64,000 nucleotides of DNA from Aradus depressus (GCA_963662175.1 OY759224.1:20097489-20161488), one strand, 5' to 3'. Positions 1-10,628 are shown, counted from the stretch's first letter. The notes: a model not told the origin generated them from the sequence alone. A program made the numbers and translations.

Positions 1-407
1 CACTGGACTGGTTCTGCAGAAAATTTGTTCCCAATTTGTGGTATATATATTACGGAGCAAATGGTGCAGAAAAAACAATATATGACCCAATTAAAAATGT
101 TCAGGGACATTAGAAGAGAAATATCTCTATTAACTGTTAATACCAATTTTCTTTCTTACAATTAATTTTATTTATTTTATTTTTATTTAAGAATATTGTT
201 ATGATCTGAACAATTTATTAGGTTAATAAATAAATTTAAAGGAAGGGCAAAAAAAAAAAATCTGATGATCGGCTACGATATATTTATGTCACAGACTTAT
301 AAATACTAAATAAATAAACACGAGAAACTTACCCACACACCTAACAGCTCACTATCTCAATCTTTCATACCCAATATATACATACGTATTTTTGAAAATA
401 ATTTTAT
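1..407. other. AT-rich intergenic DNA
   Basis: No convincing ORF or RNA gene is visible. The stretch is low-complexity A/T sequence leading up to the mariner remnant that begins at 408. The TIR of that mariner copy is not recognisable here. Confidence 0.5.
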
Positions 408-1023
408 TTACTCGTCTACATCAATGTTATCCCCTTCAAAATAGTCCCCATTAGATATTATACACTTATGCCAGTGCTTCTTCCAATCTCCGAAACACTT
501 CTGGATCTCGATCTTTGGGATAGAATTTAGTTCTATCAGCGATGCACTTTTAATCTCATCTATGCTTGTGAAACGACGGCCCTTTAAGGTTCTCTTTATT
601 GTAGAAAAACGTCACATGGAGCCTGGGGCATCATTACAGTTTTGTTTTTGGGCAAAAATTCACGAACAAGCAATGAAGTGTGAGCAGGTGCATCATCGTG
701 GTGCAAAAGCCATGAATTGTTTCGCCACAAATCTGAGCGTTTATTTTCGGATTGCTTCACGCAAATGGCGTTGCACTTGTAGGTAGTCCTCTTTTTTTGA
801 TTGTTTGACCTTGTGGCAAGAACTCATGGTGCACTATGCCGTTAAAATCGAAAAACACAGCATGAGCTTCACTTTCGACCGCACTTGTCGAGCTTTTATA
901 CCACTCGTAAACCATAGTTTAACCCATAGCAGACTCACCAAAAGCAATATTTAACATTTCTGAAATTTTTCTGCACTTCATTCCAATCATATAGAAAAAA
1001 TTAACGGAAATTCTCTGATCCAT
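408..1023 (-). pseudogene. mariner transposase, internally deleted
   Basis: Read on the minus strand, an ATG at 1021-1023 opens a mariner-type (Tc1/mariner superfamily, DDD transposase) N-terminus, including the motif ISEMLNIAFGES and a WYK motif from the paired-like helix-turn-helix region. The sequence then jumps to the late catalytic domain: a VFFDFNGIVHHEFLPQG-like block, a degenerate HHDDAPAHTSLLVREF block holding a catalytic aspartate, and a C-terminus ending near a YFEGDNID motif with stop at 408-410. The central part, which normally carries the linker and the first catalytic aspartate, is missing. The rest has several frame breaks and stops, so no functional enzyme can be made. Family assignment rests on motif recognition and is firm; the subfamily is uncertain. 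Confidence 0.85.
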
Positions 1024-1870
1024 TTTGTAAACAAATAAATAATCGCCGAAGGTAACAAAACATATGTAACCTCTTTGACAGCTGCCAGCAGACTAAACAT
1101 CCGGTTTGGCTAACAATGAACAGGTACTCTTCAGACATGTTTACAAACACAATAACGAAAAACACATTACATTTTAACCCCCGACGCAAAAGGCGGAGTT
1201 TGAACCCTTTGTTTACATTCCAAATAAAGAACCAAAGGCTATCAGCCGGGCTTCGAACCCGCGATTTTGAGCTACTCTCTATTACTATTATTATTTTTGC
1301 TTCTTTTTTGGAATCTCTCTTTTTGGAAAGGTCAGAAGAAATAGAATTCCGTTGAAAACTCTGCATAGAGTTTTTGACTTTCCCTATTCTTTGTATAGCC
1401 TAAGGAAATAAATGAAAAATAAATAAAATAAAAATAAAAATAAAATAAAAATAAAAATATAAATAGAATAAAAATATAAATAAAATAAAAATATATATAA
1501 AATAAAATTTGAAAATAAGTAAAAATGAGAGATAGACTCAAGATAAACTCTGTGAAAATATAATTGGACATCATTATTACTCCCCTTGTCAATATTCTAG
1601 TTTCAAAATAAGAAAGGAAAGTTTTACTGAATGTCTTATGATCCGAGATAAGTCCTAATGTCACTTGAAGATAAGTTTTCACTTGTCTTCATAGAAAGAT
1701 GGAAAGTTAAAGAGTTTCTTGGCAAGGTGTGGGGAACTTTCCCAAGTTTACTTCATAAATATTTATTGGGTAAGGGGAGTGTTGCCTCATAAAAACATGG
1801 CGTAGTTCAATATTGTAGTGGCAACAATGACTTTCCTTCAAGAGCTCATAAAAACCAGCCATGCGTTGTT
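1024..1870. other. AT-rich DNA with a SINE scrap
   Basis: Positions 1236-1275 match, in antisense, the B-box part of the tRNA-derived SINE found elsewhere in the window (CTTCGAACCCGCG). The rest, including a run of (AAATAAAAT)-like sequence at 1410-1510, has no recognisable coding or RNA feature. Confidence 0.5.
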
Positions 1871-2087
1871 GTGACTCCCGCAAAACTTACCTCGTTGGCA
1901 GCTTTCAGGCAATATTTTTTTTATGACAGTCAATTCATACCAACCACAATGATTTTGTCATTTCATTTCATTCCTCCATTTTTACTTATCCAGCAATACA
2001 AAGGTACCTATAGGAGAAGTTATGTAATCGGTCAGAAATTCGGTGCGTTTTTATTGTAATTTCATATTTTTCAATCGCCAAAATCCA

Positions 2088-2440
2088 AAAAAAAAACATT
2101 GAGGCGTAGTCAAGGTCCACGCCGTAGATTTACGTGAAAACGTCGGGATAAAATCATCAACGTCCTATCTAAACGCGTTATCACGCTACACTAATTTCTA
2201 ATTTTACACAACGCTAATTCGCAACAATCATCCGCCGGCGCACACACTAGCCCGATAACGTCACAGGCAAAACAAACACTGCACAACAAACACGTACAGA
2301 CATGCTCTAACCATTGTGACCTCAACCGTTGTTATCGCATTATTAGTCTCGTAGTTATTATCGATTGAAATCTTACGGTATTTTGTAACACAAGAAAGTT
2401 TGACCAGCTATCACTGTGCTTAACGAGCGAATAGACGTTT
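2088..2440. repeat. dispersed repeat, less AT-rich
   Basis: The left edge (about 2100-2150, containing GTCCACGCCGTAGATTTACG) recurs in reverse orientation at about 20970-21025. The 13-mer ACGTGAAAACGTC near 2133 is repeated inverted near 2430. This suggests the edge of a TIR element or an old interspersed repeat; no protein is visible. Confidence 0.4.
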
Positions 2441-2575
2441 TCACGTCAAAACAGTGAGCATGACCTTGACATTTGATTTGACTTGTCCTTCTTTGATCCT
2501 CTTGTACCATTCATGACACAATGATCGACCCTGGCATTCATCCCCTCTTCTTGCAAACCTAGGATTTTTTATCAG
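2441..2575 (-). pseudogene. mariner transposase scrap
   Basis: The minus strand encodes a WYKRIKEG block (end of the N-terminal DNA-binding domain in mariner transposases) fused directly to QVKSNVKVMLTVLT, which resembles the segment just before the second catalytic aspartate. As in the copy at 408-1023, the middle of the protein is missing. The upstream N-terminus is not recognisable. It is a decayed or internally deleted copy with no function expected. Confidence 0.6.
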
Positions 2576-2734
2576 AAAAATAAAAACCGGTAGCACGCCG
2601 TCCTTCGGATAGTAGGTACTCATATTTTAAAGTATTTTCTTATTCATTTCATTATATTTTTTTGTTATATTATTACTACTAATCACACGTTTGTCAGACT
2701 AATAGTTATTAGCTGTTTATGTATCTTATTTACG

Positions 2735-2990
2735 GTTTTTTAAGGTCATATCGCCTACTATCAGAACGCTCTTTCGTCACTCTGGTAAACATGAGCCTGA
2801 CTATTATGTCCTAAATTTTGCTTATCCTAAATTTTCATTCCATTGGATAGGGGTCTTTAATGAGTATTTGACGTACAGGCTCTGGACCATTCGAAGGAAA
2901 GCGTGCTTCGGCTGGGTTTGGAACCCGCGATCTTGAGCTTAGTAAGCAAGCATGCATCCCTTAAAGTAAACATTTTTAAGACGTATCCTA
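2735..2990 (-). mobile_element. tRNA-derived SINE, degenerate copy
   Basis: Antisense copy of the common SINE of this window. It carries the body segments (CTGACTATTATGTCC-like, the GGGGTCTTTAATGAGTA motif) and the tRNA-like B-box near 2920 (TTTGGAACCCGCGATC). It is more diverged than most other copies and lacks the intact A-box end. Short sense-strand SINE pieces also sit at 2590-2615 and 3080-3115. Confidence 0.65.
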
Positions 2991-3207
2991 TTACCACGTT
3001 ATGGTTTAACAAAAATATTATTATTATAAGTTTCATGTACATAGAAATCTTGAGCTCGCCATCCATCGGAGCACTTTGGTAGTAGGCGATATGATCTCGT
3101 AGTTAGATCCCCGGCATGTGTAACAATAAATAACTGTATCATACAATTTTTTTGAATTAAATAAATCATAAAAAATAAAATATATATAAAAAATGTTATG
3201 GGACATA

Positions 3208-3397
3208 AGATGACTTTATTATACGAACCACTTTTTTACAGACTCTCTCTCTACCCCTTTATCTCTCCCCCCTCCCTCTCATTTTATACTGGGTATAAGA
3301 AAGTCACACTCAGATTTACGCTGTAAAAAGAGAAACAAGGAAAATTGCTGATGCTAAAATATTACCTTCTTATTACTAGTTGATGAATCTGAATGGA

Positions 3398-3445
<48 letters not shown>

Positions 3446-3485
3446 TATGTAAAAATGTTGTTGGTATAAGAAAATTCTATTCATA
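3208..3485. mobile_element. foldback MITE with (GA)n expansion
   Basis: Imperfect inverted repeat: the left arm has TACAGACTCTCTCTC-type sequence and the right arm ends in GTTGGTATAAGAAAATTCT. It belongs to the same family as 32399-32603, 58688-59186 and 60966-61198. A pure GA run at 3406-3442 is embedded in the right arm and probably arose from its GA-rich sequence. There is no ORF, so transposition would depend on a transposase supplied in trans. Confidence 0.6.
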
Positions 3486-3784
3486 TTTTTATTGTTATTA
3501 TTTATTTTTTAATTAAAATTATTTATAAAAGTTTAAAGTTAGCAATGGTAAAATTTTATCGAACTCCCTACTGGGGGTTGGTAGGATACTTGCAATAAAG
3601 GAACCCTTGTCACATGTGTTACAAATGAGAGTTTAGAAATTATTTCAGAACTCTCAGACCAAACTCTTCTTATCTTGTTACATCTTGTTCTTCTAATCTC
3701 TCATTCGAATCCTATTCAATTCTTCGAAAGTACATTCATGATGTTATAATTTTTATTTATTCAAATGGAATAAGGCTTATAGTC

Positions 3785-4190
3785 CTTCAACGGAAGATAC
3801 CACAGCTAGTATGTGCTCTTTCAACGGCGGAAACCACAGCTAGTAAATACTTAGCATCGCTGGACATCCTAGCCAGTACGTACTTCAGAACGCTCTTGAG
3901 CACAGCTAGTATCGGTCTTGCAACGGCGTACACCCCGCCTAGTAAGTGCTCGGAACAGCTGGGCACCACAGTTATTGTGTGCTTAAAACCGCTGGGCACA
4001 ACAGCTATTACGTTCTTGGGAATGCTTCGCACCACAGCTAGTTCGTGTTCAGGAACGCTGGGCCACACAGCTACTCGTATATGCCTTGCAACGGCGGGCA
4101 GCCCAGCTAGTAAGTTCTTAGGACCACTTGGAACCACAGCTAGTTCCTACTTAAGAACGCTGGTCACCTTAGATAGTATGCGCCTTGCAA
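3785..4190. repeat. degenerate minisatellite, ~33-35 bp period
   Basis: Roughly a dozen diverged units, each containing CCACAGCTAGT followed by a variable GAACGCTGGGCA-like segment. The motif starts at 3803, 3837, about 3870, 3903 and about 3936, giving a period of 33-34 bp. ORFs on both strands here are by-products of the repeat. It lies inside the Helitron-like element. Confidence 0.75.
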
Positions 4191-4639
4191 CTCCAAATTT
4201 CGTATTTACAATTAATATTCACGGAGGACATAACCAGTCAAATTTCAGCGATATTGGCTGAGGGGAGGAGGGCGTTCCGGGGAAAGGGCTCAGTTCAAAA
4301 ATCCACAACCCCCCTCCCGTTCACAATTTTGTGACGTCACACACTTCTTTTTCTATTTGGCATTCAAGAATACTACATATGACATTTCATGACAATCCGA
4401 CCATTAATAAATGAGTTAGGACTATTTTTATGCTTAGCTCCCCCTTACAACCCCCCCTCCCGTTCGAAATTTTGGGACGCCACGTAGTCTATTATTCAAT
4501 CTATCTTGGAAGGATGCTACATGTGAAGTTTCATGAATATCCGTCCAGCCGTTTGGGCGTGATGCTGGAACAAACATACAAACAAACCCCGTTTCAGTAT
4601 AGAAGTATAGAAGCCGGTGGAAGAGAATGGGTAGATGAG

Positions 4640-5070
4640 GGAATCTGAATTTAAAAATCCCAATAACTGCCGATGTAATGAATGTATCAATATCAAATTT
4701 CGTATTTAAAATTAACATTCACGGTGGACATAACCAGTCAAATTGCAGCGATATCGACCGAGGGTTGGGGGGAGTTCCGGGGTGGGGGCTCAATTCAAAA
4801 TCCCAATAACTGCCGATGTAATGAATGTATCGACATCAAATTTCGTATTTAAAACTAAAATCCACTTAGGACATAACCAGTCAAATTTCAGCGATATCGG
4901 CTGAGGGGAGGGGGGCGTTCCGGGGTGGGGGCTCAATTCAAAAATCCCAATAACTGCCGATGTAATGAATGTATTGACATCAAATTTCGTATTTAAAATT
5001 AAAATCCACTTAGGACATAACCAGTCAAATTTCAGCGATATCGGCTGAGGGGAGGGGGGTGTTCCGGGGA
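4640..5070. repeat. 144-bp tandem repeat, ~3 units
   Basis: The motif AACTGCCGATGTAATGAATG recurs at 4664, 4808 and 4952, exactly 144 bp apart, each followed by a G-rich CGATATCGGCTGAGGGGAGG block. Related single units occur near 11820-11950. It lies inside the Helitron-like element. Confidence 0.8.
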
Positions 5071-5410
5071 GGGGCTCAGTTCAAAAATCCACAACCCCCC
5101 TCCTGTTCACTATTTTGTGACGTCGCACACTTTTTTTTTCTATTTGGCCTTCAAGAATACTACATATGACATTTCATGACAATCCGACCATTAATAAATG
5201 AGTTAGCACTATTTTTATGCTTAGCCCCCCCTTACAACCCCCCCTCCCGTTCAAAATTTTGGGACGCCACATAGCCTATTATTCAATCGGTCTTGAAAGG
5301 ATGCCACATGTGAAGTTTTACGAATATCCGTCCAGCCGTTTGGGCGTGATGCTGGAACAAACATATAAACACACAAACCCCGTTTCAGCTTTATTAATAT
5401 AGATATAAGA

Positions 5411-5725
5411 GAGCGCCGGTAGCTCAGTGGTATGCGTGCTTGCCTTCTGAACTTAATAACGTGGGTTTGAAACCCGACCGAGGTCCTTAGTTTTTTTTAT
5501 CTGGGAGGTAAAATAAACTTAAGCACGCCGTCCTTCGAATGGGACGTTAAGCGATGGTCCCGAGTCTGTACGATGTCAGGCACTTGTTAAAGACCCCCAT
5601 CCTAGGCGAATAAAAATTCAAGGTAGGCAAAATTTAGGACTCCCTTTGTAGAATCGGGTTCATGTCAATCAGAGTGACGATATGAGCTCGTTGTTAAAGC
5701 CCGGGCGTGAATCACTACTAACTGA
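5411..5725 (+). mobile_element. tRNA-derived SINE
   Basis: Near-full copy. The tRNA-like head has an A-box (GGTAGCTCAGTGGTATGCG) and a B-box around GGGTTTGAAACCCG. The body then has the conserved AAACTTAAGCACGCCGTCC, GATGGGACGTTAAGCGATGG and GACTCCC...GGGTTCATGTC blocks. It has diverged at the 3' end, where the CCTAA tail is replaced by an A-rich stretch. It would be transcribed by RNA polymerase III from the internal promoter if intact, and mobilised by a LINE. Confidence 0.85.
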
Positions 5726-5736
5726 AAAAAAAAATC

Positions 5737-5983
5737 CAATTTTTTATCTGGAAGGTAAAAAAAAACTTGAGCACGCCATCCTTCAGAGAGAAAACAGTAG
5801 GTTCCGAGCCTGTCAATCTGGTTAGGCACCATTTAGGACTCTCACCATGTAACTAACAGAGAAGGTATAAGATTGTAGGTTTTTGTAGAGTCGGACTCAT
5901 ATCCACCAGAGTGATGAAAGCACTCTGATAGTCGGCGGTATAACCTCGTACCGGGCATGAGTCATAAAGCCTAACCTAACCTA
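5737..5983 (+). mobile_element. SINE fragment with CCTAA tail
   Basis: 5'-truncated second copy directly downstream of the previous one, starting at the TTTTATCTGG-like body junction and ending in CCTAACCTAACCT. The tRNA head is absent. The LTR retrotransposon is inserted just after this tail. Confidence 0.75.
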
Positions 5984-5991
5984 TTATATAT

Positions 5992-5995
5992 ATAT
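5992..5995. repeat. 4-bp target-site duplication ATAT (left)
   Basis: ATAT before the 5' LTR is repeated at 10629-10632 after the 3' LTR. The surrounding TA repeat makes the duplication weak evidence alone, but it fits the LTR boundaries exactly. Confidence 0.55.
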
Positions 5996-6832
5996 TGTAA
6001 CGTTCTATATTGTCCATTACATGTAATATTTAAGAAATGGAAAATAAAATAAGTAAATATAATCAGTTAGTAGACCTAAGGAAGGTTACTGGGGGTTATC
6101 TAATCGATTTGTACCAGGATCGATATAGTTTCAAAATATATCAAATCATTTATTTCAATTATGTCACAAATTTAAATTATAGGCTAATAATTTGTTAACT
6201 ATAAATGTAAGCAACTGGGATTGTGTGCGGGAATATGATAGTGATATAAAAAAACCCAGATGTTTAGTGCTAAAGGCTGTAAAAATTGTGGGCCAATGAG
6301 AGAGCTGAATCCACAACAGGAGAGTAGTGAGCTGTCCCCTCGTGGAGAAGAGTCGTTGTTCAGAGTGAGATGTGAGAGGGTGTCTGTGGAGGGATCTGTG
6401 GAAAGATGTGCAGTGGAGTAAGTTTGATTGTCTGAGGACATAGAAGAAAAAGTGTGTATCCCGTAATAATGAAGATCAACTGGTAAAGACAGAGGACGTC
6501 AGAGGTCTACCAACAATCCCATCTCATCAGTGGTACAAAACGAAATCATCGATCATCAACTCAATACAGCATGCAAGCCCCGCAGGTTTAGTTGAATGTG
6601 TGTTTAAAAAAGAAAACTCTCTATGTCTGTAAAATTTATGTGATACTAACCCATAAAAATGTCATGATGAAATTTAAAATAAAAGAAAAATGTAACAAAT
6701 TATTTTAAAGTCTTTATTTTTATTTATAAATTATACATAACCAGGTTCTCTCTTAATCGTTATTTCATATAATTATTATTAAATTATATAATTAAATTAA
6801 AATATCAAGTAGCAATAATAACAAGCGTTACA
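5996..6832 (+). repeat. 5' LTR (837 bp)
   Basis: Direct repeat with 9792-10628: same length, and no difference found in the parts compared by eye. It begins TGTAACG and ends CGTTACA, the short inverted TG...CA ends expected of LTRs. It is followed two bases later by the primer-binding site. The near-perfect identity of the two LTRs implies a recent insertion, since they are identical when the element inserts. An 80-aa antisense ORF occurs in both LTRs and is not considered a gene. Confidence 0.95.
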
Positions 6833-6834
6833 AA

Positions 6835-6852
6835 TGGCGCCCGAACAGGGAC
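6835..6852 (+). promoter_or_regulatory. primer-binding site for tRNA-Lys
   Basis: TGGCGCCCGAACAGGGAC matches the complement of the 3' end of tRNA-Lys, the primer used by many retroelements for minus-strand DNA synthesis. It starts two bases after the LTR end, as expected. Two degenerate copies follow at about 6883-6903 and 6981-6994. Confidence 0.9.
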
Positions 6853-6880
6853 ATTAAAATGTTAAATGTAACCCAATAAA

Positions 6881-6994
6881 ACGAGCGTTACAAATGTCGC
6901 TTCGAACAGGGACTTGAAAAATTTAGGACTTGAAAAATTAAGGACTTGAAAAATTAGGACTTGAAATATTAAATTTTATATGGCGCCCGAAAAG
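6881..6994 (+). repeat. two degenerate extra copies of LTR end plus PBS
   Basis: AGCGTTACAAATGTCGCTTC followed by GAACAGGGAC (from about 6883) repeats the LTR/PBS junction with changes, and TGGCGCCCGAAAAG at 6981-6994 repeats the PBS core. Between them, short GGACTTGAAAAATT units are tandemly repeated. Confidence 0.75.
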
Positions 6995-7081
6995 AAAATT
7001 ATAAGAGGACCTTATGTATAATTTTGTAAAAAATATTTGTAAAAATTAATTTTAAAACTGTATAAAAAGTTAGCGTCCAAA

Positions 7082-7960
7082 ATGGCCGACTATAATAGAA
7101 GTTCTCAGAGAACAAATCCGAACAATAATGGCGGACAAAATAGAATAAATTATGATAATTGCCTTCAGCCGGAGAGTGAGACGAATATAAATTTAAATAC
7201 CATGATGGAAATGATAATAAAAAATATGAACGTAAAATTTGAAATACAATCAAAAAATTTTAATGAAGTAAACGTAAAATTTGAAATGCAATCAAAACAT
7301 TTAGATGAAATAAAGGTAGAACTAAAGTCAAAAATTGATGAAATAAAGGAGGAAGTAAGCATAAAATTTGAAAATGTAAACAAACGTTTCGATCAATTTA
7401 ATAAAATTGTTGATCTGAAAGTTAGTGATCAAAGTTTAGAAATAAATCATAAATGTGAACAAGTAAATAATAAGATAGAAAGTGCGGTAGAAGCTGTCGA
7501 GAGTAAATTAAATAAAAATATGAGTGTAGAGGGACAGGAAAATAATGAAACACAGAAGAAAATAAAATTCAATAAGAAGATAGACAAATGTAAATTTATT
7601 AAAACCATAATAGCTAATGGTATTGTTATAAAGAAACATAATAATAAGATAGAGAAACTAAAAAAACATAAGATAAACAAAATTAAAAGTTATCGAAGAA
7701 TTGAATATCGAAAAGTAAATGTTATTAAATATAAAAGTAAACATAACAATAACAAGAATAAAAAACGTAAGTGCAAACATAATTTCAGTAATAATAATAA
7801 TAAAAATAAGTTTAAAAATAGTAAGACATTATATCTAGGGCATAGAAATGAACTAAATTATAGAAAAATAATAATTATAAATAACAATCATAAATTTAGA
7901 AAAAAAGATAATCGTAAACTAAATTATAAATATAAAAGAAAGAAAATAATAAGTGTTTAA
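7082..7960 (+). CDS. Gag-like protein of the LTR element (292 aa)
   Basis: This is the only long ORF inside the LTR element, with ATG in a good context (AAAATGG). Residues about 1-40 are N/Q-rich. Residues about 40-155 form a probable coiled coil with repeated VKFEXQSKXXXE heptad-like units, as in the N-terminal part of many insect Gag-like proteins. Residues from about 160 to the end are extremely K/N-rich and basic. No CCHC zinc knuckle, no protease and no RT follow. The likely role is structural (particle assembly, RNA binding), inferred from position after the PBS and from composition, not from a recognised domain. The basic C-terminal half may be AT-rich drift rather than a conserved domain. 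Confidence 0.6.
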   Translation: MADYNRSSQRTNPNNNGGQNRINYDNCLQPESETNINLNTMMEMIIKNMNVKFEIQSKNFNEVNVKFEMQSKHLDEIKVELKSKIDEIKEEVSIKFENVNKRFDQFNKIVDLKVSDQSLEINHKCEQVNNKIESAVEAVESKLNKNMSVEGQENNETQKKIKFNKKIDKCKFIKTIIANGIVIKKHNNKIEKLKKHKINKIKSYRRIEYRKVNVIKYKSKHNNNKNKKRKCKHNFSNNNNKNKFKNSKTLYLGHRNELNYRKIIIINNNHKFRKKDNRKLNYKYKRKKIISV

Positions 7961-9780
7961 CCGATGAAATTTTGGATATTGAAAATTGCTTGTCTAGGAT
8001 TATGATCTGGAACTATAAAATGTAACATTAAAATTAATAAAAAAAAATTAAACATAGAAAGTATCAGTTAATATGTTGAATTTTGTCGAAATGAATAATT
8101 GCAAAATAAAATGATATAATTAATTAATGAAAAATGTACCTGAGATTTGATATCACAATTTTATCTGTCAAGAATTGTTTGCATGTAAAATTTGAGTTAA
8201 TAAAAATCAATAAAAAAAATAAAATTAATGTAAACAAAGAAGTTGTCACTCGGTGTTTGAGCTGTCTAATTAATAAATAGTTGAAGTAAAGAATAAATTA
8301 AACTAAAATAACAAAATATGGAGCGTAAGAGAAATGATATGGCAACTAAGTCTTTGCAAGTTGAACTGATAAATGGATAAAGGATGGGACAGCTGTTAGA
8401 GTCTTTTATGATAAACAACTGATATTTGTAAACAGTCCAACAAGTGTCAATATTGGATGTGTGTATTTTTATTTTTATGGTATGTCTTGTTATTTTTTTT
8501 ATATGATGTATGCTATATTTTTGTTGTATTAGAGTGGTGGTATTATAAAAGAGGTAATAATGACCAATGTTGGGTCTGAGACTGATTGAGAATATGAGAG
8601 TGGGTGATGCTCTGTCTAAGAATAAAAAAAAAAAATAAAATAATAATTATATAATTAAATTAAATTATATGTAAATAATGGGTAGTGAACTCTGCAGTCT
8701 GTACAGAATATTTTTGATTTTAAATGTTTTTAAATAAAAACATATTTATTTATTGTAATATTATATTTATGGTGGTTATTTTTATGGGAAATTTTTATAA
8801 TAAGGGTTAGTCTCGAATTGAACTATTTATTGGTATTTATGCATGCATTTTTTTATGGTATTGGTGATAAAATAAAAATTTATAAAAAAAAAAAAAAAGT
8901 ATATTAGTTTAAAGGGTTTGTTAGTGTTATTTAACCGTAATTGTCAACAACGTGGGCCATGTTGATTTAAGGAGTTTAGCGTCCTTACGGAAACGAGTTA
9001 TATTAACCCACAAATGGTTTTTGAAAGCGATAATCGCTCGTAGGTTCAGAATAATAGATTGATAAAAGGAATTATCCTAAAATGGATAATAAAAAAAAAA
9101 AAATAAAAACATATAATATTGAAATATAACCTTGAAAGTAATTCCGTCTAATAATAATAATAATAATAAATAAAAAAAAAAAAATATAGATAATTGAAAG
9201 GAGAGAGGGAATTGTACTTTTAATTAGAAGGAAGGATTAAAGAATGATTATTAAAAATTTTTAGGCTTAGCCTATAGGTGGGAAGGAATTGGATTATGAG
9301 TATTTTATGGTAGTAGGCGAAGATCCAAGGAGATCAGGATGGTTAAGAGATACCAGGGAGATTATTTAAGAATTTTAGATTATATTAAGGAGTGTGGGTA
9401 AATTGTATGGCAAATTAATGATTAGTGTTGGAATTTTGAATGTAGAATTTGCGTATGGAGAATAGAGTAGTGGTAAATAGAAGAAATGAGAAAATAAAGT
9501 AAAATAAGAAAATAAATCTAATATAACAGTATGATAAGACGTAAATAAATTAATTGAATTGGATTTGTTACCTAATTGTTGTATAATATTATTAAAAGGA
9601 GTTACCTTGAAGAATGTATTCCATAATAGACAAAAAATTTGTGTGTAATTAATTAAGTATAGAAACTGGGTCACCATGTTATTTTTGGGTCGCCAAGTGG
9701 GACATATAACCATAAGATTATGAAATAGTTTGGTACTAAACACTTATGTAAGCAAATGAATGATATATTTTGATATTTTA
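7961..9780 (+). other. non-coding interior of the LTR element
   Basis: AT-rich sequence with no pol-like ORF on either strand. A less AT-rich patch at about 8925-9060 and the stretch before the 3' LTR could hold packaging or cis signals. An antisense ORF at 9375-9743 shows no recognisable domain. Confidence 0.6.
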
Positions 9781-9791
9781 GCAGAGGGCAA
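9781..9791 (+). promoter_or_regulatory. polypurine tract candidate
   Basis: GCAGAGGGCAA lies immediately before the 3' LTR, the expected location of the plus-strand priming site. It is short and interrupted by C, so the exact primer end is uncertain. Confidence 0.6.
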
Positions 9792-10628
9792 TGTAACGTT
9801 CTATATTGTCCATTACATGTAATATTTAAGAAATGGAAAATAAAATAAGTAAATATAATCAGTTAGTAGACCTAAGGAAGGTTACTGGGGGTTATCTAAT
9901 CGATTTGTACCAGGATCGATATAGTTTCAAAATATATCAAATCATTTATTTCAATTATGTCACAAATTTAAATTATAGGCTAATAATTTGTTAACTATAA
10001 ATGTAAGCAACTGGGATTGTGTGCGGGAATATGATAGTGATATAAAAAAACCCAGATGTTTAGTGCTAAAGGCTGTAAAAATTGTGGGCCAATGAGAGAG
10101 CTGAATCCACAACAGGAGAGTAGTGAGCTGTCCCCTCGTGGAGAAGAGTCGTTGTTCAGAGTGAGATGTGAGAGGGTGTCTGTGGAGGGATCTGTGGAAA
10201 GATGTGCAGTGGAGTAAGTTTGATTGTCTGAGGACATAGAAGAAAAAGTGTGTATCCCGTAATAATGAAGATCAACTGGTAAAGACAGAGGACGTCAGAG
10301 GTCTACCAACAATCCCATCTCATCAGTGGTACAAAACGAAATCATCGATCATCAACTCAATACAGCATGCAAGCCCCGCAGGTTTAGTTGAATGTGTGTT
10401 TAAAAAAGAAAACTCTCTATGTCTGTAAAATTTATGTGATACTAACCCATAAAAATGTCATGATGAAATTTAAAATAAAAGAAAAATGTAACAAATTATT
10501 TTAAAGTCTTTATTTTTATTTATAAATTATACATAACCAGGTTCTCTCTTAATCGTTATTTCATATAATTATTATTAAATTATATAATTAAATTAAAATA
10601 TCAAGTAGCAATAATAACAAGCGTTACA
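9792..10628 (+). repeat. 3' LTR (837 bp)
   Basis: Second copy of the LTR, same length and ends (TGTAACG...CGTTACA) as 5996-6832. It is followed by ATAT, matching the left flank. Confidence 0.95.

Larger units (their letters stand above)
3640..5405 (-). mobile_element. Helitron-like element, reverse orientation
   Basis: Read on the minus strand, the element begins at about 5405 with a TCTATATTAATAAAGCTGAA-like 5' end followed by a CAAACGGCTGGACGGAT-type motif common at insect Helitron-like 5' ends. It runs through G-rich tandem segments into repeats containing ACTAGCTGTGG, and its distal part (around 3660-3800) matches the second copy at 24840-25878 in the same order. The diagnostic 3' hairpin and CTAG terminus seen in that copy is not found here, so the 3' end is truncated or replaced. 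There is no Rep/helicase ORF, so it is non-autonomous. Confidence 0.6.
5996..10628 (+). mobile_element. non-autonomous LTR retrotransposon, complete
   Basis: Full element of 4633 bp: 837-bp LTR, tRNA-Lys-type primer-binding site, internal region of 2959 bp, purine-rich tract, second LTR, and ATAT flanks. The internal region carries one Gag-like ORF (7082-7960) and no protease, reverse transcriptase, RNase H or integrase that I can recognise. It must therefore borrow enzymes from an autonomous relative. Its Ty3/gypsy versus BEL placement cannot be settled without pol; the tRNA-Lys primer and 4-bp TSD fit gypsy-type elements. Confidence 0.9.

Noticed and set aside
562..786. 74-aa plus-strand ORF
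   Set aside because: Antisense shadow of the mariner transposase remnant on the minus strand.
5970..5983. True telomere or interstitial telomeric repeat (CCTAACCTAACCT)
   Set aside because: Only two to three units, always at the 3' end of the SINE; no long TTAGG array occurs.
6199..6441. 80-aa antisense ORF duplicated at 9995-10237
   Set aside because: Present in both LTRs simply because the LTRs are identical; no domain and no known antisense LTR gene pattern.
7082..7960. Endogenous viral gene rather than retrotransposon Gag
   Set aside because: No envelope-like ORF, no pol, and LTR/PBS placement fit a non-autonomous retrotransposon; nothing supports an infectious virus origin.
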